This document shows, in pieces, positions 7,259 to 14,964 of a stretch of 21,329 nucleotides of DNA (its first letter is position 1; each line of letters opens with the position of its first letter). Source of the stretch: Segetimicrobium sp035279545. Lineage in GTDB: Bacteria; Sysuimicrobiota; Sysuimicrobiia; Sysuimicrobiales; Segetimicrobiaceae. Made by a program: the position numbers and the translations under genes. The DNA lies in NCBI GenBank assembly GCA_035279545.1, contig DATEHM010000303.1:1-21329 (forward strand), in the 5' to 3' direction. Below the pieces are notes generated by a model, which did no database searches, had not been told where the DNA came from, and saw only the letters and a list, made by a program, of their open reading frames with translations.

Positions 7259-8155
7259 TCAGAGCACCTTCATCCGCGGATCGAGCGCGTCGCGCAGCCC
7301 GTCGCCGAGCAGATTAAAGGCCATCACCGCGAGGAAGATCGCAAGCCCGGGGAAGGGGGCGATGAACCACGACGAGAGCAGATAGGTCTGCGCCTCGCCC
7401 AGCATCGTCCCCCACTCCGGGGTGGGCGGCGTCACGCCCAACCCGAGGAAGCCGAGCCCCGCGGCGGTAAGAATTGCGGCCCCGAGCTGCAACGAGGACT
7501 GGACCACGATCGGGGCGGCGACGTTTGGGAGCACATGCCGGAACATGATCAGGCGGTCGCGCTGGCCGATCGCCCTCGCCGATTCCACGTACGTCATCTC
7601 GCGGATGGTCAGCGCCACCCCACGGACCAGCCGGATGTAGATCGGCACCGACGCGATGCCGACGCTGATGACCACGTTGGTGAGCCCGACCCCCAGCACG
7701 CTGATCAGCGTCAGGGCAAGCAGGAACCCCGGGAACGCCAGCATCACATCGACGATCCGCTGGATCACGGCGTCGATCGCCCCGGCGTAAAACCCGGAGA
7801 GGATCCCCAGCGGCACGCCGATCGCCGCGCTGAGCGCGACGGCGAGGACCCCGATCACGAGCGAGATCCGTCCACCGTAGACCACCCGGGTGAGGATGTC
7901 CCGCCCCAGCTGGTCGGTGCCGAAGGGATGGGTCCACACCGGAGGGTGCAGCGTCGCCGTCAGGTCCGCGGTGTCCGGATTATAGGGCAGGATCACTCCG
8001 GCGAGGGCGGACGCCCCCAGCATGAGGAGGAGCATCACCAGGCCGGCGAGGGCAATCCGATTTCGCCCGAACCGCTCGATGACCTCGAGCGGGTGGCTGA
8101 ACGACCGGTCCCGCGCGGCCCTAGCCGTATTTGATGCGGGGATCGATGTAGCCAT
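7259..8155 (-). CDS. Peptide/nickel-type ABC transporter permease, DppC/OppC-like
   Basis: One of two membrane subunits of an importer of the oligopeptide/dipeptide/nickel class. At 298 residues it has the OppC-type N-terminal segment (ALAGLVMLLLMLGASALAGV), the loop motif FGTDQLGRDILTRVVYGGR, five further membrane segments, and the EAA coupling loop ARAIGQRDRLIMFRHVLPN that docks on the ATPase. The end WGTMLGEAQTYL...LGDGLRDALDPR is typical. ATG 8155 lies 35 bp inside the end of the preceding permease gene; no better in-frame start exists downstream before the first membrane segment, and the SD (GTGGA) is weak. It pairs with the gene at 8121-9053. This minus-strand pair has no ATPase or binding protein of its own in the window. 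It converges on the GNAT gene, 41 bp away. Confidence 0.94.
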   Translation of the reverse strand: MATSIPASNTARAARDRSFSHPLEVIERFGRNRIALAGLVMLLLMLGASALAGVILPYNPDTADLTATLHPPVWTHPFGTDQLGRDILTRVVYGGRISLVIGVLAVALSAAIGVPLGILSGFYAGAIDAVIQRIVDVMLAFPGFLLALTLISVLGVGLTNVVISVGIASVPIYIRLVRGVALTIREMTYVESARAIGQRDRLIMFRHVLPNVAAPIVVQSSLQLGAAILTAAGLGFLGLGVTPPTPEWGTMLGEAQTYLLSSWFIAPFPGLAIFLAVMAFNLLGDGLRDALDPRMKVL

Positions 8156-9053
8156 AGAGAAGGTCCACCAGGAGATTGACGACCATGAACGTGACGGCAA
8201 ACAGCAGGACCACGCCCTGAATGATCGGGTAATCCCGGGCGGCGATGGCGTCCACGAGCAGCCGGCCGATTCCTGGCCAGGCGAATGTCGTCTCGGTGAG
8301 AATCGCCCCGCCGAGGAGCGCGCCGAACTGGAGCCCCAGCACGGTGATCACGGGGATCAGGGCGTTGCGGAGGGCGTGGCGGTAGACGACGACGCGTTCG
8401 CGCAGCCCCTTCGCCCGGGCCGTGCGCACGAAGTCCTGCTGGAGGGTTTCGAGCATGCTGCTCCGTGTCATCCGCTCGATGATCGCGATGCTGAACGCGG
8501 CGAGGGTGATCGACGGCAGGATGAGGCTCAACGGCCCGTTCGCTCCCCCCGCCGGCACCAGGTGCAGGAAGACCGCAAAGACGAGCATGAGCATCAATCC
8601 CAGCCAGTAGACCGGGATGCTCACCCCCGCCAGCGCCAGGGCCGTCACCAGATAGTCGAGCGACGTGTACTTTCGCGTGCTCACCAGGATCCCGGAGGCC
8701 ACCCCCAACACGCCGGCCACCACCGTCGCGGTGGCGGCCAGGATCGCCGTCTGCGGCAACCGGCTCGCGATCTCCGCGATGACCGGGGCCTGGGTCCTGA
8801 TGGACTTGCCGAGGTCGCCGTGCGCGACGTGAACCAAGAACAGTTCGTACTGCACGGCCACCGGCCGCGTCAGGCCCAACTGTATCCGGAGATGGCGAAC
8901 TTCGTCGTCGGTCGCCAGCACCCCGGCCAGCAGCCGCGCCGGGTCGCCGGGGAGGGCGCGGACCATGAAGAACACAATCACGGTGACCCCAAACAGCGTG
9001 GGGACCGCCGCCATCACCCGGCGCGCCGCAAACCCGAAGAACCCGCTGATCAT
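8121..9053 (-). CDS. Peptide/nickel-type ABC transporter permease, DppB/OppB-like
   Basis: Partner membrane subunit, 310 residues, six predicted membrane segments. The N-terminus FAARRVMAAVPTLFGVTVIV is the OppB hallmark, followed by RALPGDPARLL, an external domain, and the EAA loop ARAKGLRERVVVYRHALRNALIP. The C-terminal FAWPGIGRLLVDAIAARDYP and LLYGYIDPRIKYG are equally typical. ATG 9053 is chosen for its GGAGG SD 5 nt upstream. The frame runs open to 9242 upstream, but that part is Pro/Gly-rich and unlike the family. It is the first gene of a two-gene minus-strand operon diverging from the solute-binding-protein gene at 9260. The spacer may drive both directions, so this pair may share that binding protein. 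Substrate is unknown. Confidence 0.95.
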   Translation of the reverse strand: MISGFFGFAARRVMAAVPTLFGVTVIVFFMVRALPGDPARLLAGVLATDDEVRHLRIQLGLTRPVAVQYELFLVHVAHGDLGKSIRTQAPVIAEIASRLPQTAILAATATVVAGVLGVASGILVSTRKYTSLDYLVTALALAGVSIPVYWLGLMLMLVFAVFLHLVPAGGANGPLSLILPSITLAAFSIAIIERMTRSSMLETLQQDFVRTARAKGLRERVVVYRHALRNALIPVITVLGLQFGALLGGAILTETTFAWPGIGRLLVDAIAARDYPIIQGVVLLFAVTFMVVNLLVDLLYGYIDPRIKYG

Positions 9054-9188
9054 GAAGCCCTCCACCCCCAGAATATGCCGCCGGACGCCGGGCTCCTTCC
9101 TCTCGCCCGAGGGCCCCGGGCCGCCGCCCGGCTGGAGCCGTCCGGAAAACCTGCCCCTCGGGGGCGGCGCAGGAGCCGGCGGGATCGA

Positions 9189-9196
9189 TGTATAAG
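9189..9196 (+). promoter_or_regulatory. Weak -10-like element in the divergent transporter promoter region
   Basis: The 206-bp spacer 9054-9259 is very GC-rich except around TGTATAAG, whose TATAAG matches 5 of 6 bases of a -10 hexamer about 64 nt before the solute-binding-protein start. No convincing -35 lies 16-18 bp upstream. The reverse strand offers TATACA at the same spot, also without a good -35. An activator-dependent divergent promoter is possible, but this is a guess. Confidence 0.25.
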
Positions 9197-9259
9197 TCGT
9201 GTACGGTCGAGCCGATTGCTCCACCCCACAATTCTCGGACACCTCAAGAGGAGGGCGTG

Positions 9260-10942
9260 ATGCGTAGCCACAGGGTCATGCAAGGGCTAGTGCTCTTCGT
9301 CATCGGGGCGCTCCTCGGGGGCATAGCGGCGTCCCCCACGAACGCGCAGGCCAACCGCCAGGTCCGCGAACTGGTGCTGCTCACCTGGCCCCAGGCGCAG
9401 GATCCGCAGCAGTACGAGTCCGCACGGATCGCCGCCGAGGGCATGCGCCAACTCGGGCTTAAGGTCACGGTGCGGACGATGCCGTGGGAGCAGCTGTCCG
9501 ACTACGTCTGGTACAGCCGCCAGAAGTGGGACATGACTACGTGGCAGATGGTCGGCCGCCCGGAACGCTCCGATCCGGATGAGATCCTCTACAACCTGTT
9601 CTCGTCAAGCACCGCCAAGGACGGGTACAACTTCGTCGGCTTCACCGATCCCCAGTACGATACGCTGGCGCAGCAGCAGCGCGTGGCGACCGACCTCAAA
9701 GCGCGCCGAACGCTCATCGACCAGGCCCAACAGAAGCTGGCCGAGGAACAGCCCTACACGCTCCTGGTGAACCCGAAGTCCCTCTACGCCTACAACAATC
9801 AGGTGTGGGATCCGAAGACGATCGTGGAGCAGAAGGGGATCGGGATCAAGAACTTCTGGACGTTCATTCAGGCCACCCCCAAGGGCGCCCAGAAAGACAT
9901 GGTCCTCAACGCCCAAGATCCGGTCAAGGCGATCAACCCGCTGTTCATCAGCGGCAAGGTGGATTCCTGGATCACCGAACTGATCTGGGATCGCCTGGTG
10001 CGGATCGGGCCGGACGGGCTGCCCCGGCCCTGGGCCGCCAGCGCGTACAAGTGGGTCAACCCGACCACGATCGATGTCACGCTGCGGCCGGGGATGAAGT
10101 GGCACGACGGGACGCCGGTGACGGCCGAAGACGTCATCTTCTCTTTCGTCGCTCCGAAGGGCGATAAGGTACCGATGTACAAGCCGTTCGTCGCCAACAT
10201 CGCGGACATCAAGAAGGTCAACGCGACGACGCTGCGGTTCACCTTGGAGAAACCCGCGGCCTCCTTCCTGACGTCGACCCTGGGGAAGGTAAACTTGATC
10301 CCGCAGCACGTCTGGGCACCGATGCTGCAGAGCCTGGAGGGAAAGAAAGACAACGCCGAGTTCCTCCAGGAAAAGACGCCGATCGGCTCGGGCCCGTTCA
10401 AGTTCGTGTCCTGGACGCGGAACCAGGAAGTGGTGCTGGAGGCCAACCCGGAGCACTGGGCCGCACCGAAGATGCACCGCTGGATCCTCCGGACCGTCTC
10501 GAACGTGGAGGCCTCGCTGGGCGGCCTCCGAAACGGCGAGATCAACTTCCTCTCCGATTACCTGGGAGACCCCATGGTCCTCAGCCGTCTGAGCCGCCAG
10601 GATCCGAAGATTACGGTGGTGGCGTCGACGGACATCGGCTTCCAGTTCATCGGCTACAACGAGCGTCGGCCGCCGTTCAATGACGTGACCTTCCGTCGGG
10701 CCCTCACCATGGCCATCGACCGGACGATGATCCGGCTGGTCGCCTTCAAGGGCTACGGCGAGTTGGCCGACTCCCCGGTCAGCAAGGCCCTGGAGTACTG
10801 GCACGCGGCCGATCTCCCCCAGTACCCGCACAACATCCAGGCCGCCCGGGATCTGCTGAAGAAGGCCGGCTATGAGTGGGACGCTCAGGGCCGCCTGCTC
10901 TACCCGGCCAACCAGGCCGAGACGTTGGACGTCGCCCGATAA
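9260..10942 (+). CDS. Solute-binding protein, family 5 (peptide/nickel type), circularly permuted
   Basis: Extracytoplasmic binding protein for the adjacent ABC importer, 560 residues. A signal peptide (basic start, hydrophobic core 10-24, cleavage likely after Ala-Gln-Ala31) has no lipobox Cys. The domain order is unusual. Residues about 34-205 match the usual C-terminal third of SBP family 5: LTWPQ, then EGMRQLGLKVTVRTMPWEQL, WDMTTW, DPDEILYNLFSS, DPQYDTLAQQQRVATDLKARR and EEQPYTLLVNPKSLYAYN. Residues about 211-540 match the usual N-terminal two-thirds: ELIWDRLVRIGPDGLPRPWA, RPGMKWHDGTPVTAEDVIFS (281 onward), GSGPFKFVSW, FRRALTMAIDR and AARDLLKKAGYEW. The break falls exactly after the AGYEW segment. 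AGGAGG lies 5 nt before ATG 9260. The frame is unbroken, so this does not look like a sequencing artefact. Confidence 0.93.
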   Translation: MRSHRVMQGLVLFVIGALLGGIAASPTNAQANRQVRELVLLTWPQAQDPQQYESARIAAEGMRQLGLKVTVRTMPWEQLSDYVWYSRQKWDMTTWQMVGRPERSDPDEILYNLFSSSTAKDGYNFVGFTDPQYDTLAQQQRVATDLKARRTLIDQAQQKLAEEQPYTLLVNPKSLYAYNNQVWDPKTIVEQKGIGIKNFWTFIQATPKGAQKDMVLNAQDPVKAINPLFISGKVDSWITELIWDRLVRIGPDGLPRPWAASAYKWVNPTTIDVTLRPGMKWHDGTPVTAEDVIFSFVAPKGDKVPMYKPFVANIADIKKVNATTLRFTLEKPAASFLTSTLGKVNLIPQHVWAPMLQSLEGKKDNAEFLQEKTPIGSGPFKFVSWTRNQEVVLEANPEHWAAPKMHRWILRTVSNVEASLGGLRNGEINFLSDYLGDPMVLSRLSRQDPKITVVASTDIGFQFIGYNERRPPFNDVTFRRALTMAIDRTMIRLVAFKGYGELADSPVSKALEYWHAADLPQYPHNIQAARDLLKKAGYEWDAQGRLLYPANQAETLDVAR

Positions 10943-10960
10943 CAGCGGCCCCCGTAGCCA

Positions 10961-11000
10961 CCCCCACGTCCGGCGGCGCGACGGCCGCCGGGCGTGGGGG
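10961..11000 (+). repeat. Strong intercistronic hairpin between binding-protein and permease genes
   Basis: The arms CCCCCACGTCCGGCGGC (10961-10977) and GCCGCCGGGCGTGGGGG (10984-11000) form a 17-bp stem with one G-U wobble and a 6-nt loop. There is no U-tract after it, so it is not a standard intrinsic terminator. It begins 18 nt after the binding-protein stop and ends 8 nt before ATG 11009. The only purine-rich SD-like stretch for the permease (GTGGGGG) is inside the 3' arm. Such hairpins commonly protect the binding-protein message from 3' decay and lower expression of the following permease; here it may also mask its ribosome site. The role is inferred. Confidence 0.7.
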
Positions 11001-11008
11001 CTCCTCTC

Positions 11009-11998
11009 ATGAAACGCTCCTCGACCCGCTGGATCGCCCAACGCCTGGCCCAGATGCTGCTCGTGCTCTGGGTGATCGCGACGATTCTCTTCTTGATCTT
11101 TCGCCTGATGCCAGGGAACCCGCTGGTCGCGTACATCGACCCGACCTTTACGGTGGAGCAGCAGCGGGCGCTCATCCACGAATTCGGGTTGGATCTGCCG
11201 TTGTGGCAGCAATATCTGATCTACCTGAAAGCCTCCGCCACGGGGGACATGGGTGTGTCGTTCTTCTACCGCACCTCGGTCGCCCAGCTCGTCTGGCAGA
11301 TGCTGCCCAACACCCTCATCCTCACGCTCGGGGCGGTGATCATCGCCTTCGGGCTCGGCACGATCTCGGGAGCGTTCCTCGCCTGGAAGCGGGCGACGGT
11401 TGCCGAATCAGTCGGCATCCCCGTGGCCCTCGCCCTGCGCGCGGCGCCGGAGTTCTGGGTCGGCATGATCCTGCTGGCGGTGTTCTCGTTTACCTTTCCG
11501 TGGTTCCCGTCGTCCGGCACCGCGGACGCGGGGGCGGAATACGCCTCGCTGTGGCAACAACTGACGACCCCCGCCTTCCTGCGCCACCTCACACTCCCCC
11601 TGCTGACCCTGGTCCTCTATCTCCAGGGGCTCCCCCTCCTGCTGATGCGCAGCAACATGCTGGACGTTATGGAGGAGGAGTTCGTGGTGATGGCCCGGAT
11701 GAAGGGGCTGCCCGAGCGGCGGATCCTGCTGCGCCACGCGGCGCGCAACGCCCTGCTCCCCGTCGTGACCGCGTTCGCGCTCGTCGTCGGCTACAGCCTG
11801 GGGGGGGACGTCGTGGTCGAGAACGTGTTCAGCTGGCCGGGGCTGGGGCGCCTCCTCGTCAAGGCCGTCGCGGCCAAGGACTACCCCCTGGCGCAGGGCG
11901 CGTTTCTCCTCATCGCCGCGGTGGCGATCCTGATGAACCTGGCGGCCGATCTCGTCTACACGTGGCTCGACCCGCGGGTCTCCTATGCCAAACGGTAG
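11009..11998 (+). CDS. Peptide/nickel-type ABC transporter permease, DppB/OppB-like (second copy)
   Basis: Membrane subunit of the importer served by the neighbouring binding protein, 329 residues. It starts with WIAQRLAQMLLVLWVIATILFL and FRLMPGNPLVAY, has an external region containing HEFGLDLPLWQQYLIYL, and carries the EAA loop ARMKGLPERRILLRHAARN. It ends with FSWPGLGRLLVKAVAAKDYP and VYTWLDPRVSY. It is clearly diverged from the other OppB-like gene at 8121-9053, so not a recent duplicate. ATG 11009 gives the family N-terminus. A GTG at 10994, in frame and inside the hairpin arm, is an alternative. The SD is poor and would be paired in the hairpin just upstream. It overlaps the next gene by 14 bp. 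Confidence 0.95.
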   Translation: MKRSSTRWIAQRLAQMLLVLWVIATILFLIFRLMPGNPLVAYIDPTFTVEQQRALIHEFGLDLPLWQQYLIYLKASATGDMGVSFFYRTSVAQLVWQMLPNTLILTLGAVIIAFGLGTISGAFLAWKRATVAESVGIPVALALRAAPEFWVGMILLAVFSFTFPWFPSSGTADAGAEYASLWQQLTTPAFLRHLTLPLLTLVLYLQGLPLLLMRSNMLDVMEEEFVVMARMKGLPERRILLRHAARNALLPVVTAFALVVGYSLGGDVVVENVFSWPGLGRLLVKAVAAKDYPLAQGAFLLIAAVAILMNLAADLVYTWLDPRVSYAKR

Positions 11999-12905
11999 CG
12001 CCCAGGCGCTCCCCCGCCCCCTGATCCCCCGCGTCGCCGGCTGGCGGCGCGCGATGGGGAACACCTGGGAGGTGCTGCAGCACGACCGGTTCGCCCTCGC
12101 CGGCGCCTGCCTCTATGCGCTGTTCATCGCGGTCGCGCTGGCCGCGCCGCTGCTCTCGCCGTACGATCCTCAGCAGACCGTCATGCAGGGCGATCAGCTG
12201 ATGGCGAACCAGCCCCCCGGCCGGACGTTTCTCCTCGGGACCACAAACGTCGGCCGCGACATCTTCACCCAGCTCGTCTACGGGGCGCGGCCCGCCCTCA
12301 CCGTCGGCTTCGTCGCGGCGTTCTTTGTCGCGTTGATCGGCACGGTCGCGGGCATCGTGGCGGGGTTCTACGGGGGATGGATCGACGCGGTCCTGATGCG
12401 GCTGGCGGATGTCGCCTTCGGCATCCCGTTCCTGCCGCTGGTGATCGTCCTCGTGGCGTTCCTGGGGCCGAGCCTGTGGAACATCGTCCTGACGATGGCG
12501 CTGCTCCTCTGGAAGGACACCGCCCGCGTCGTGCGCGCCCAGGTCCTGACCCTCCGCGAGCGCGGGTTCGTCGAAGCGGCGCGGGTGCTGGGGAGCTCCC
12601 CGCGCCGGTTGATGCTTGTCCACATCGCGCCGAACGTCCTGCCGATCGCCCTCCTCTACGGCTCCCTCGCCGTCGGGTGGGCGATCCTCACCGAGGCGGC
12701 GGTGAGCTTCCTGGGGTTCGGGGATCCATCGCGGATCTCATGGGGATACATGCTCCAAGACGCCTACATCTCCCAGGCGCTTAGCAGCGGCCAGTTCAAC
12801 TGGTTCGTGCCGCCCGGCATCTGCATCATGCTCGTGGTCATGGCGGGCTACTTCATCAGCCGCGGGTACGAGGAACTGCTCTTCCCCCGCTTGAGGCGGC
12901 AGTAG
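11985..12905 (+). CDS. Peptide/nickel-type ABC transporter permease, DppC/OppC-like (second copy)
   Basis: Second membrane subunit, 306 residues. After a cytoplasmic N-terminus it has a first membrane segment (LYALFIAVALAAPLLSPY), the loop motif LGTTNVGRDIFTQLVYGAR, which departs slightly from the usual GTDxLGRD, and the EAA loop ARVLGSSPRRLMLVHIAPN. The C-terminal part ILTEAAVSFLGFGDPSRISW is typical. ATG 11985 lies within the end of the preceding permease gene (14-bp overlap) with only a weak SD, so coupling is likely. A later ATG at 12054 would shorten the N-terminus and is less likely. It forms the channel with the OppB-like gene upstream and is followed after 2 bp by the first ATPase gene. 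Substrate cannot be read from the sequence. Confidence 0.95.
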   Translation: MPNGSAQALPRPLIPRVAGWRRAMGNTWEVLQHDRFALAGACLYALFIAVALAAPLLSPYDPQQTVMQGDQLMANQPPGRTFLLGTTNVGRDIFTQLVYGARPALTVGFVAAFFVALIGTVAGIVAGFYGGWIDAVLMRLADVAFGIPFLPLVIVLVAFLGPSLWNIVLTMALLLWKDTARVVRAQVLTLRERGFVEAARVLGSSPRRLMLVHIAPNVLPIALLYGSLAVGWAILTEAAVSFLGFGDPSRISWGYMLQDAYISQALSSGQFNWFVPPGICIMLVVMAGYFISRGYEELLFPRLRRQ

Positions 12906-12907
12906 CG

Positions 12908-13918
12908 GTGCTCCTCACCCTGGAGGACCTCCGGGTCGAATACCGCACCTCGCGGGGGGTGAGCTCCGCGGTCGACGGGGTCACGCTGGAGATCCGCGAG
13001 GGCGAGGTGCTCGGCCTGGTTGGGGAGAGCGGCTGCGGGAAGACCACGCTCGGGCGCGCGATCATCCGGGTCCTGCCGAAAAACGGGCGGATCGCCGGCG
13101 GCCGGATGGTCTTCGGCGGCGTCGATCTCGCCGCGCTCTCCGAGGTGGAGATGCGCCCGTACCGCTGGCGCGAGATCGCCATGGTCCCGCAGGCGGCGAT
13201 GGACTCGCTCGACCCCGTCTACCGGCTCGGCGATCAGTTTGTGGAGGTGCTCACGATCACGGGCGGCCTGACCCGCGCGGCGGCGCGCGACCGCGCCGCG
13301 GATCTCTGCGATCTGGTGGGGCTGGACCGGCACCGCCTGGCCGGCTACCCGCACGAGCTCTCCGGGGGCATGAAGCAGCGGGCCGCGATCGCGCTGGCCC
13401 TGGCGCTCAAACCGCGCCTGCTCCTGGCGGACGAGCCCGTCACGGCCCTCGACGTCGTCGTCCAGCACCACATTCTGCGGCGACTCCGCGACCTCAAGGA
13501 CACGCTGTCGTTGAGCGTGCTGCTCATCACCCACGACATCTCCGTCATCGCCCAGACCTGCGACCGGATGGCGGTGATGTACGCGGGGAAGATCGTCGAA
13601 GTCGGCCCCACGCGCGACGTGTTCGCGCGGGCGCGCCACCCGTACATGATGGGGCTGCAGAACTCGTTCCCGAACCTGCTGCATCCCCAGGAGACCCTGA
13701 TCCCCATCGAGGGAGTCCCCCCCGACCTCCTCAACCCGCCCCCGGGATGCCGCTTCGCCCCGCGGTGCCCGTTCGCCGTCGAGCCGTGTCTCGCGGAGTC
13801 CCCGGCGCTGCGAGAGCTCGAACCCGGCCGGTGGGCGGCCTGCCACCGCGCCGGGGAGGCGGAGACGTTGCGGGGACAGGCGCAGGAGGCCCAGCGATGG
13901 CGCGTCCCGGCCCTCTAG
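12908..13918 (+). CDS. Peptide ABC transporter ATP-binding protein, DppD/OppD-like
   Basis: Cytoplasmic ATPase of the importer, 336 residues. Walker A is GESGCGKTT (39-47), the Q-loop lies in VPQAAMDSLDP, the signature is LSGGMKQR (151-158), and Walker B is LLLADEPVTALD with Asp175-Glu176; the switch His is in ITHD. The C-terminal oligopeptide-transport extension follows RHPYMMGLQNSFP and holds the cysteine cluster GCRFAPRCPFAVEPC plus a fourth Cys near WAACH; in characterised relatives these Cys can bind an iron-sulfur cluster. The GTG start lies 2 bp after the permease stop with only a distant GAGG, suggesting re-initiation. It overlaps the next ATPase gene by 22 bp and should form a heterodimer with it. 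Confidence 0.95.
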   Translation: MLLTLEDLRVEYRTSRGVSSAVDGVTLEIREGEVLGLVGESGCGKTTLGRAIIRVLPKNGRIAGGRMVFGGVDLAALSEVEMRPYRWREIAMVPQAAMDSLDPVYRLGDQFVEVLTITGGLTRAAARDRAADLCDLVGLDRHRLAGYPHELSGGMKQRAAIALALALKPRLLLADEPVTALDVVVQHHILRRLRDLKDTLSLSVLLITHDISVIAQTCDRMAVMYAGKIVEVGPTRDVFARARHPYMMGLQNSFPNLLHPQETLIPIEGVPPDLLNPPPGCRFAPRCPFAVEPCLAESPALRELEPGRWAACHRAGEAETLRGQAQEAQRWRVPAL

Positions 13919-14934
13919 CGGCGCCCGGAGCAGCGCTCCCGACCTCTGCCGGGCCGCTCGTGATCGCCGAGGCGGTTCAGAAGTACTTCCCGCTGCGGCG
14001 CCGGCTCTTCGGCGGCCGGGCGCCGGGCGAGGCCCTTCGCGGCGTGGACGGCGTGTCGGTGACGATCCCCCGGGGATCCTCGCTCGGGATCGCCGGCGAG
14101 AGCGGCTGCGGCAAAACCACCCTGGCCCGGCTGCTGCTGCGGCTCCTCACCCCAACGGCCGGACGGATCCTGTTCGATGGCGTGGACCTCGGCACGCTTG
14201 CCGGCCCCGCGCTCCTCGCCTTTCGGCGTCGGGCGCAGCTGATGCTCCAGAACCCCTACGAGGCGGTCAATCCGCGGTTCACGATCGGACGTGCGCTGAC
14301 GGAGCCCTTGATCATCCACGGCATTGGCACCCGAGAGGACCGACTGGACCGCGTCAGCGCCGCCCTCGGCCAAGTCCACCTGCACCCGCCGGAGGCGTTC
14401 CTGGACAAGTTCCCCCACCAGCTCTCGGGGGGGCAGCTCCAGCGGGTCGGCTTGGCCCGGGCGTTGATGGTCGACCCGATCTTCTTGGTCGCCGACGAGC
14501 CCGTCTCGATGCTCGACGTCTCGGTGCGCGCGGGCGTGCTCAATCTGATGCGGACGGTCAGCCGGGCACGCCACCTGACGACGGTGTACATCTCCCACGA
14601 CCTCTCCCTGGTCCGGTACGTCTGCGACACCACGATGATCATGTACCTGGGCAGCGTCGCCGAGATCGGGCCCACGGACACGGTCCTCACCCAGCCCAAG
14701 CATCCGTATACACAGCTCCTGCTCGCCGCCGCGCCGGTGCCCGACCCGACCCGCCCGACCCCGGAGATCGCCGCCCCCGAACACGTCCCCACCCCCATCG
14801 GCCCGGCGGTCGGCTGCCCGTTCACGGACCGGTGCCCGCAGGTGATGCCGGTCTGCCGGACGGTCACCCCGCCGCTGGTGGTCGTGGGCCCGAATCAGCA
14901 GGCGGCGTGCCACCTCTACGGACCGGCGCACTGA
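13897..14934 (+). CDS. Peptide ABC transporter ATP-binding protein, DppF/OppF-like
   Basis: Second ATPase, 345 residues. The N-terminus includes the OppF-type VIAEAVQKYFPLRRRLFGG. Walker A GESGCGKTT is at 67-75, the Q-loop in MLQNPYEAVNPRFTIG, the signature LSGGQLQR at 176-183, Walker B VADEPVSMLDVS with Asp200-Glu201, and the switch His in ISHDLS. The C-terminal extension includes KHPYTQLLLAAAP and a Cys cluster (GCPFTDRCPQVMPVC and a final Cys in AACH). ATG 13897 is supported by AGGAGG 7 nt upstream, although the frame is open further back across the end of the first ATPase gene. It completes the five-gene import operon that begins with the binding protein; the M28 peptidase follows after 30 bp and is probably in the same transcript. 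Confidence 0.95.
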   Translation: MARPGPLAAPGAALPTSAGPLVIAEAVQKYFPLRRRLFGGRAPGEALRGVDGVSVTIPRGSSLGIAGESGCGKTTLARLLLRLLTPTAGRILFDGVDLGTLAGPALLAFRRRAQLMLQNPYEAVNPRFTIGRALTEPLIIHGIGTREDRLDRVSAALGQVHLHPPEAFLDKFPHQLSGGQLQRVGLARALMVDPIFLVADEPVSMLDVSVRAGVLNLMRTVSRARHLTTVYISHDLSLVRYVCDTTMIMYLGSVAEIGPTDTVLTQPKHPYTQLLLAAAPVPDPTRPTPEIAAPEHVPTPIGPAVGCPFTDRCPQVMPVCRTVTPPLVVVGPNQQAACHLYGPAH

Positions 14935-14964
14935 CGACAGCGGAGCGACGAAGGAGGACGGACG

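Noticed and set aside
9054..9242. N-terminal extension of the OppB-like permease to 9242
   Set aside because: The extra 63 residues are Pro/Gly/Arg-rich and unlike the family. ATG 9053 has a good SD and starts at the usual position before the first membrane segment.
9605..11212. A 535-codon minus-strand frame opposite the binding-protein gene
   Set aside because: It is a shadow of the binding-protein coding sequence, with no recognisable domain, no SD and low-complexity charged composition.
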